Shown: in pieces, positions 6,463 through 10,823 of the stretch
Position numbering within the stretch: the first letter of the stretch is position 1
Layout: each line of letters starts with the position of its first letter
DNA from: Acidimicrobiia bacterium
Lineage (GTDB): Bacteria > Actinomycetota > Acidimicrobiia > Acidimicrobiales > AC-14
DNA length: 10,823 bases
Direction: 5' to 3'
Assembly: GCA_019244985.1 (NCBI GenBank)
Contig: JAFASB010000159.1
Coordinates: 1-10,823, forward strand
Made by a program: the position numbers and the translations under genes
Notes under the pieces: model-generated
The model's input: only the letters and a program-made list of their open reading frames with translations
Told to the model about the DNA's origin: nothing
Databases searched by the model: none

Positions 6463-8052
6463 GTGCTCATCGCACGCGACGTCGCCGTCGAGGTCGGCGG
6501 GCGCATCACCTTGGAGGGTGCGTCCTTCGACGTGCGCGCCGGCGACAAGGTCGCCCTCGTCGGTCGCAACGGCGCCGGCAAGACCAGCCTTCTGCGCGTA
6601 CTAGCGGGCGAAGCGGCCCCGCTGGAGGGCTCCGTGGTCTGCCGCGGTCGTTTGGGCTGGCTGCCCCAGGAGCCGCGCGGCCTCGACGACGCCACCACCT
6701 CCCGTGCTCTCGAGCACGTGCTCGGCGGTCGCGGGCTCGACGAGGCCATCGTCCGCCTCGAGAAGCTGCGCCTCACGGTCGACGAGGATCCGTCCAGCGC
6801 CAACGTGGCCGGCTTCAGCAAGGCCGAGGACGCCTTCACCTTGGCCGGTGGCTACGCGGCCGAGTCCGAGGCGCGGCGGCTGGTCGCCGGCCTGGGTCTC
6901 GGTGCGGACCGCCTCGACCTTCCCCTCGCCGTGCTGTCGGGTGGCGAGCGCCGCCGTGTCGAGCTGGCGCGCATCCTCTTCGGGGGGAGCGACGTGTTGC
7001 TCCTCGACGAGCCCACCAACCACCTCGACAACGACGCCAAGGCATGGCTGATGGGCTTCCTGGCGTCGTACCGCGGCGCGCTCTTGGTCGTCAGCCACGA
7101 CGTTGCCCTCCTCGACAAGGCGCTGACGCGGGTGTTGCACCTCGACGAGGGCGAGCTCGTCCAGTACAAGGGCACCTACACGCAGTACCGCACGGCGCGG
7201 GCGCTCGACGAGGCCCGCCGCTCCCGTCTGGCCGAGCGGCAGCAGGCCGAGATCCGACGCCTCCACACACTCGCCGACAAGATGCGCGGCCAGACCGCCA
7301 AGCGCGCCCGTACCGCACACGCCCTGGAGTCGCGGGCCCGCCGGCTGCAGTCCGAGGCGGTCGGCGGCGTCTCCAAGGAGAAGCGCCAGCACGTGCGCTT
7401 TCCGCTTCCGCCCCACAGCGGCCGCGTCACCATCAACGTCGAGGGCCTGACCAAGTCCTATGGCGACAACCAGGTGTTCGCCGACGTCGACTTCGCCGTC
7501 GAGCGCGGCGAGCGGCTGCTCGTGCTCGGGCTGAACGGTGCGGGCAAGACCAGCCTGCTGCGCATCCTCGCCGGCGAGTCCACTGCCGACAGCGGTCACA
7601 TCGAGTTCGGCGTCAACGTTTCTGCGGGTTATTACGCCCAGGAGCACGAGGGCATCCGGCCCGGCACGCCCGTGCTCGATCACCTGACGGCGAGCTCTTC
7701 GGCATCGCCGCAGCAGCTGCGCACGCTCCTCGGCATGTTCGGCCTCCACGGCGAGATCGCCTTCCAGGACGCGGGCACGCTTTCGGGTGGCGAGAAGACC
7801 AAGCTCGCCCTCGCCCAGTTGGTAGCCGGCCAGCACAACCTGCTGCTCCTCGACGAACCCACCAACAACCTCGACCCGCCGTCGCGTCAGGCCGTCGGGC
7901 AGGCCCTGAGCTCGTGGCCCGGCTCGATGGTGCTCGTGAGCCACGACCCGGGCTTCGTCGAGGAGCTCCGACCCGACCGTGTGCTGCTCATGCCCGACGG
8001 CGACCTCGACTGGTGGAGCGACGACCTCCTGGACCTGGTCGCCCTGGCGTAG
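6463..8052 (+). CDS. ABC-F family ATPase (two ATP-binding cassettes, no membrane domain)
   Basis: This is a 529-residue soluble protein with two complete cassettes. The first has Walker A GRNGAGKTS (34-42), signature LSGGE (158-162), Walker B VLLLDEPTNHLD (178-189, catalytic Glu183) and SHD (211-213). The second has GLNGAGKTS (356-364), LSGGE (440-444), LLLLDEPTNNLD (460-471, Glu465) and SHD (493-495). Between them, residues 240-320 form an Arg/Lys-rich, probably coiled-coil linker in the position of the P-site tRNA interaction motif. ABC-F proteins bind the ribosomal E site; some act as translation factors and others protect ribosomes from antibiotics. There is little sequence after the second cassette, unlike Uup with its C-terminal coiled coil. 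Which subgroup it belongs to cannot be settled here. The start is GTG, with GGA in ATGGACC just before it; the ATG at 6456 is out of frame. The sulfatase gene follows after 11 bases, so the two are likely co-transcribed. Confidence 0.93.
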   Translation: MLIARDVAVEVGGRITLEGASFDVRAGDKVALVGRNGAGKTSLLRVLAGEAAPLEGSVVCRGRLGWLPQEPRGLDDATTSRALEHVLGGRGLDEAIVRLEKLRLTVDEDPSSANVAGFSKAEDAFTLAGGYAAESEARRLVAGLGLGADRLDLPLAVLSGGERRRVELARILFGGSDVLLLDEPTNHLDNDAKAWLMGFLASYRGALLVVSHDVALLDKALTRVLHLDEGELVQYKGTYTQYRTARALDEARRSRLAERQQAEIRRLHTLADKMRGQTAKRARTAHALESRARRLQSEAVGGVSKEKRQHVRFPLPPHSGRVTINVEGLTKSYGDNQVFADVDFAVERGERLLVLGLNGAGKTSLLRILAGESTADSGHIEFGVNVSAGYYAQEHEGIRPGTPVLDHLTASSSASPQQLRTLLGMFGLHGEIAFQDAGTLSGGEKTKLALAQLVAGQHNLLLLDEPTNNLDPPSRQAVGQALSSWPGSMVLVSHDPGFVEELRPDRVLLMPDGDLDWWSDDLLDLVALA

Positions 8053-8063
8053 CGTCCCGCCCC

Positions 8064-10313
8064 ATGGATGGGGACTTCGGCGGCGTCATCGGGAGGTATC
8101 ACTTCGACTCGGAGCCGTGGTGGCCGCCCGACGTCATGCCGCCGGCGAGTGCGCCGAACGTGCTCGTCGTCGTGCTCGACGACGTCGGCTTCGCCCAGCT
8201 CGGATGCTTCGGTTCCGACCTGGAGACGCCGGTGTTCGACGGCCTGGCCGAGCAGGGCGTGCGCTTCACCAACTTCCACACGACGTCGCTGTGCTCGCCG
8301 ACGCGTGCGTGCCTGCTGACCGGTCGCAACCATCACAACGTCGGCTTCGGTCGCATCACCGAGCTGGCGACCGGCTTCCCCGGCTACAACGGCCGGTTCC
8401 CGGCGTCGACCCGGTTCCTCCCCGAGATCCTGCGCGACGCCGGGTGGGCGACGTACGCGGTCGGCAAGTGGCATCTCACGCCCGAGGAGGAGGCCCACGA
8501 AGCCGGGTCCCGGGGCACCTGGCCGCTAGGCCGAGGCTTCGAGCGCTTCTACGGGTTCTTCGGCGGCGAGACCCACCAGTTCGCCCCGGCGCTGGTGTGT
8601 GACAACCACCAGATCGATCCGCCGAAGTCCTGGCAGGAGGGCTACCACCTCACCGAGGACCTCATCGACCAGGCGCAGACGATGGTCCGCAACCTGCGCG
8701 CCGTCGACGCCGACAAGCCGTTCTTCATGTACCTGTGCTTCGGCGCCTGCCACGCGCCGCACCAGTCGCCGCCCGAATGGGTCGCCCGCTTCCGCGGCCG
8801 CTTCGACGAAGGGTGGGACGAGTGGCGGGACGCCACCTTCGCCCGTCAGCTGGCGTCGGGTGTGATCCCGGAGGGGACGAGGCTCTCGGAGCGTCCCGAC
8901 TGGGTGAAGGCGTGGGCCGACCTTTCCGACGACGAGCGCCGCTTGTACGCGCGGTACATGGAATGCTTTGCATCCTTTCTCGCCCATACCGATCACCACT
9001 TCGGGCGCTTCGTCGACTTCCTCGCCGAGAGCGGCGAGCTCGACAACACGGTGATCGTCGTGCTGTCCGACAACGGCGCCAGCTCCGAGGGCGGCCCTGT
9101 CGGCTCGACGAACGACAACCGAGTTTGGAACTTCGTGCCCCACACCGTCGAGGACGCCCTCACGCGGATCGACGACCTGGGCGGGCCGCGCTGTCACAAC
9201 AACTACCCGTGGGGCTGGACGGTCGCCGGCAACACACCGTTCCGGCGGTGGAAGCGCGAGGTCCACGAAGGCGGCGTCGCCGACCCGCTGATCGTCCATT
9301 GGCCACGTGGTATCGCGGGCCGCGGGGAGCTGCGCCGCCAGTACACCCACGCCGTCGACATCATGCCGACGCTGCTCGAGCTCCTCGGTGTCGAGGCGCC
9401 GAGCGACGTCAACGGCGTGTCGTTCGCTCCGGCGCTGAACGATGCCGCCGCCCCCGAGCACCGCGACACCCAGTACTTCGAGATGTTCGGGTGCCGCGCC
9501 ATCTACCACGACGGCTGGAAGGCGGTTGTTTACCACCCGATCCAGTTCGATCAGCCGGGCCTCGACAAGGTGCCGTGGGAGCTGTACCACGTCGCCACCG
9601 ATCCGGCCGAGACCGAAGACCTCGCCGAGCGCGAGCCCGAACGGCTGGCGCAGATGGACGAGCTGTGGTGGCGGGAAGCCGAGCGCAACAACGTGCTGCC
9701 GCTCGACAATCGTCCGCTGTCGGCGTTCGTCGTGCCCCACCCGCCCGTCCGTTACGACCGCCAGCGCTACCGCTATCCGCAGGGCGCGGCGCCGGTGCCC
9801 GAGGCCGTCGCCGTCAACGTCCGCAATCGCGACCACGTCGTGACCGCCGACGTCATCGTCCCCGATGGCGGCACCGAGGGCGTGATCATCTCCCAGGGCT
9901 CGTTGCTCGGGGGCTGGGTGCTGTACGTCATCGACGGCAACCTGACCTACGAGCACAACCTTCTCAACCTCGAGCGCCACCGCGTCCAAGCGCGTACGCC
10001 GCTCGTCCCCGGCCGCCACACGATCGCCTTCCACTACCAGAAGACGGCCGAGCATCAGGGGCGCGGATCGCTGCTCGTCGACGGCGAGGAGGTGGGCAGC
10101 GGTCACATCGCACGCTTCACGCCGAACCGCTTCGCCCTCGCGGGGGCCGGGCTCTCCGTGGGCCGGGACGCGAGCGGGCTGGCGGTCAGCGACGACTACG
10201 TCGCGCCCTTCCCGTTCACGGGAACGATCGTCGGCGACGTCACGGTCGACGTGAGCGGGGACCGGTACGTCGATCCAGAGGGTGAGGCCGAGGTGGCCGT
10301 CACGACGCAGTAA
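8064..10313 (+). CDS. Arylsulfatase, formylglycine-dependent, long AtsA/AtsD-like type
   Basis: This is a 749-residue enzyme expected to hydrolyse sulfate esters. The sulfatase signature CSPTRACLLTG begins at Cys77, the residue normally oxidised to formylglycine, with Arg81 following. Other family residues are present: metal ligands Asp39-Asp40 and Asp336-Asn337, GKWH with Lys135 and His137, His230 in ACHAPH, and Lys397 in RRWKREVHEGG. Their spacing is close to that of Pseudomonas AtsA. About 170 extra residues at the C-terminus (from GVIISQGS near 9880) form a probable beta-sandwich, as in the roughly 790-residue mycobacterial AtsA and AtsD. No signal peptide is seen, so it is likely cytoplasmic. 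The start is the ATG at 8064, which opens the conserved FGGVIGRY segment; the frame stays open far upstream, but only as shadow of the ABC-F gene. No formylglycine-generating enzyme is encoded here. The natural substrate cannot be told. Confidence 0.93.
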   Translation: MDGDFGGVIGRYHFDSEPWWPPDVMPPASAPNVLVVVLDDVGFAQLGCFGSDLETPVFDGLAEQGVRFTNFHTTSLCSPTRACLLTGRNHHNVGFGRITELATGFPGYNGRFPASTRFLPEILRDAGWATYAVGKWHLTPEEEAHEAGSRGTWPLGRGFERFYGFFGGETHQFAPALVCDNHQIDPPKSWQEGYHLTEDLIDQAQTMVRNLRAVDADKPFFMYLCFGACHAPHQSPPEWVARFRGRFDEGWDEWRDATFARQLASGVIPEGTRLSERPDWVKAWADLSDDERRLYARYMECFASFLAHTDHHFGRFVDFLAESGELDNTVIVVLSDNGASSEGGPVGSTNDNRVWNFVPHTVEDALTRIDDLGGPRCHNNYPWGWTVAGNTPFRRWKREVHEGGVADPLIVHWPRGIAGRGELRRQYTHAVDIMPTLLELLGVEAPSDVNGVSFAPALNDAAAPEHRDTQYFEMFGCRAIYHDGWKAVVYHPIQFDQPGLDKVPWELYHVATDPAETEDLAEREPERLAQMDELWWREAERNNVLPLDNRPLSAFVVPHPPVRYDRQRYRYPQGAAPVPEAVAVNVRNRDHVVTADVIVPDGGTEGVIISQGSLLGGWVLYVIDGNLTYEHNLLNLERHRVQARTPLVPGRHTIAFHYQKTAEHQGRGSLLVDGEEVGSGHIARFTPNRFALAGAGLSVGRDASGLAVSDDYVAPFPFTGTIVGDVTVDVSGDRYVDPEGEAEVAVTTQ

Positions 10314-10347
10314 GGACCAAGATCGCTGCAGTTGTAATGATGGAGCC

Positions 10348-10823
10348 ATGACGATCGTCGCGACGACAGCTGGGCCTGTCCAAGGCCGGGAAAAGGACGG
10401 CATCTTCGACTTCCGGGGCATCCCCTACGCCGCCCCTCCCGTCGGTGAGCTGCGGTTCCGCCCGCCCCAGCCCGTCGAGCCGTGGACGGACGTGCGCGAC
10501 GCCACGACGTTCGGGCCCATGGCGCCCCAGAACATGGGGGCCATGGAGCAGATGTTCGGCGCCCCGCCACGGCCGATGGACGAGGACTGCCTGACGCTCA
10601 ACGTCTGGACACCGGGCTGCGACGACGCCAAGCGGCCGGTGATGGTGTGGATTCACGGGGGCGCCTTCCTCTACGGGACGGGCGCGACCCCGTGGTACGA
10701 CGGCCGGAGCTTCGCCCGCAACGACGTCGTGCTGGTGACGATCAACTACCGGCTCGGAGCCCTCGGCTTCCTGCACGTCGACGGGCAGGGCAACAACGGC
10801 ATCCTCGACCAGGTGGCGGCCCT
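10348..10823 (+). CDS. Type B carboxylesterase (para-nitrobenzyl esterase-like), 3' partial
   Basis: The frame from the ATG at 10348 is open to the right edge, giving 158 residues. The visible part is the typical N-terminus of the alpha/beta-hydrolase type B esterases: FRGIPYAAPPVGELRF (22-37), the carboxylesterase motif EDCLTLNVWTP (79-89), oxyanion-hole HGGAF (103-107), INYRLGALGF and GNNGILDQVAAL at the edge. The catalytic Ser in the family's GESAG motif should come some 30 residues further on, outside the window. Members cleave carboxylic esters, including xenobiotics; the substrate here is unknown. No signal peptide is seen. GGAG lies only two bases before the ATG, a tight but usable ribosome site. 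The ATGs at 10337 and 10340 are in another frame. The gene begins 34 bases after the sulfatase stop with no hairpin between, so co-transcription is likely. Confidence 0.92.
   Translation, partial: MTIVATTAGPVQGREKDGIFDFRGIPYAAPPVGELRFRPPQPVEPWTDVRDATTFGPMAPQNMGAMEQMFGAPPRPMDEDCLTLNVWTPGCDDAKRPVMVWIHGGAFLYGTGATPWYDGRSFARNDVVLVTINYRLGALGFLHVDGQGNNGILDQVAA

Noticed and set aside
6601..7944. A 447-codon open frame on the minus strand opposite the ABC-F gene.
   Set aside because: It is an antisense shadow of a gene with both complete ATPase cassettes; no domain or membrane segment is visible in it.
6463..8052. The ABC-F ATPase as the energy partner of the FtsX-type permease.
   Set aside because: Two fused cassettes with a charged linker mark the ribosome-acting ABC-F class, which has no membrane partner, and the gene is in a divergent operon over 3 kb away.
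6456..8063. The sulfatase frame is open for about 1600 bases upstream, giving an apparent 1285-residue ORF.
   Set aside because: The extension is Arg/Pro-rich and lies out of frame over the clearly coding ABC-F gene. The conserved sulfatase N-terminus begins at the ATG at 8064.
10314..10347. TAATGAT at 10335-10341 as a possible -10 promoter box for the esterase gene.
   Set aside because: No matching -35 element is seen and the gap to the sulfatase is only 34 bases, so read-through transcription is simpler.
8526..10421. A 631-codon open frame on the minus strand opposite the sulfatase.
   Set aside because: It mirrors the codon pattern of the GC-rich sulfatase gene, has no recognisable domain, and the sense strand carries all sulfatase motifs.

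Overview
The window is very GC-rich and almost completely coding. The longest stretch without a gene is about 88 bases (3059-3146), and neighbouring genes often abut or overlap. Frequent GTG starts, a lipoprotein signal followed by a Thr/Ser-rich stalk, an arylsulfatase of the long mycobacterial AtsA/AtsD type and an OafA-type acyltransferase tail all point to a high-GC actinobacterium. An Acidimicrobiia-like lineage is a reasonable guess, but this is inference from style and not from a marker gene. I see no rRNA, tRNA, CRISPR array, insertion sequence, attachment site or origin.

Layout. (1) 2-688, plus strand: the C-terminal SGNH (GDSL-like) hydrolase domain of what is probably a membrane acyltransferase, cut off at the left edge. 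(2) 689-6426, minus strand: five genes reading leftward. In transcription order these are a membrane protein with a helical cytoplasmic domain and an extracellular DUF2135/YfaP-like domain (6426-5458); a low-molecular-weight protein tyrosine phosphatase-like protein (5447-4932); a PQQ-type beta-propeller lipoprotein (4935-3541); a small SRPBCC/START-like protein (3527-3147); and, after an 88-base gap holding a strong inverted repeat, a long FtsX-type ABC transporter permease (3058-689). Spacings of +10, -4, +13 and +88 bases suggest that the first four form one operon. (3) 6463-10823, plus strand: an ABC-F ATPase, a formylglycine-type arylsulfatase and the start of a type B carboxylesterase, spaced by 11 and 34 bases and probably co-transcribed. 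The two groups diverge from a gap of only 36 bases (6427-6462).

How the genes may work together. The minus-strand group looks devoted to the cell envelope: one protein spans the membrane with an exported domain, one is a surface lipoprotein, and the soluble phosphatase and lipid-binding-fold protein would act on the cytoplasmic side. The plus-strand group pairs two hydrolases (sulfate ester and carboxyl ester) behind an ABC-F protein, which more likely acts on ribosomes than in transport. No complete known defence, secondary-metabolite or mobile system is present. The least familiar part is the four-gene envelope cluster at 3147-6426.
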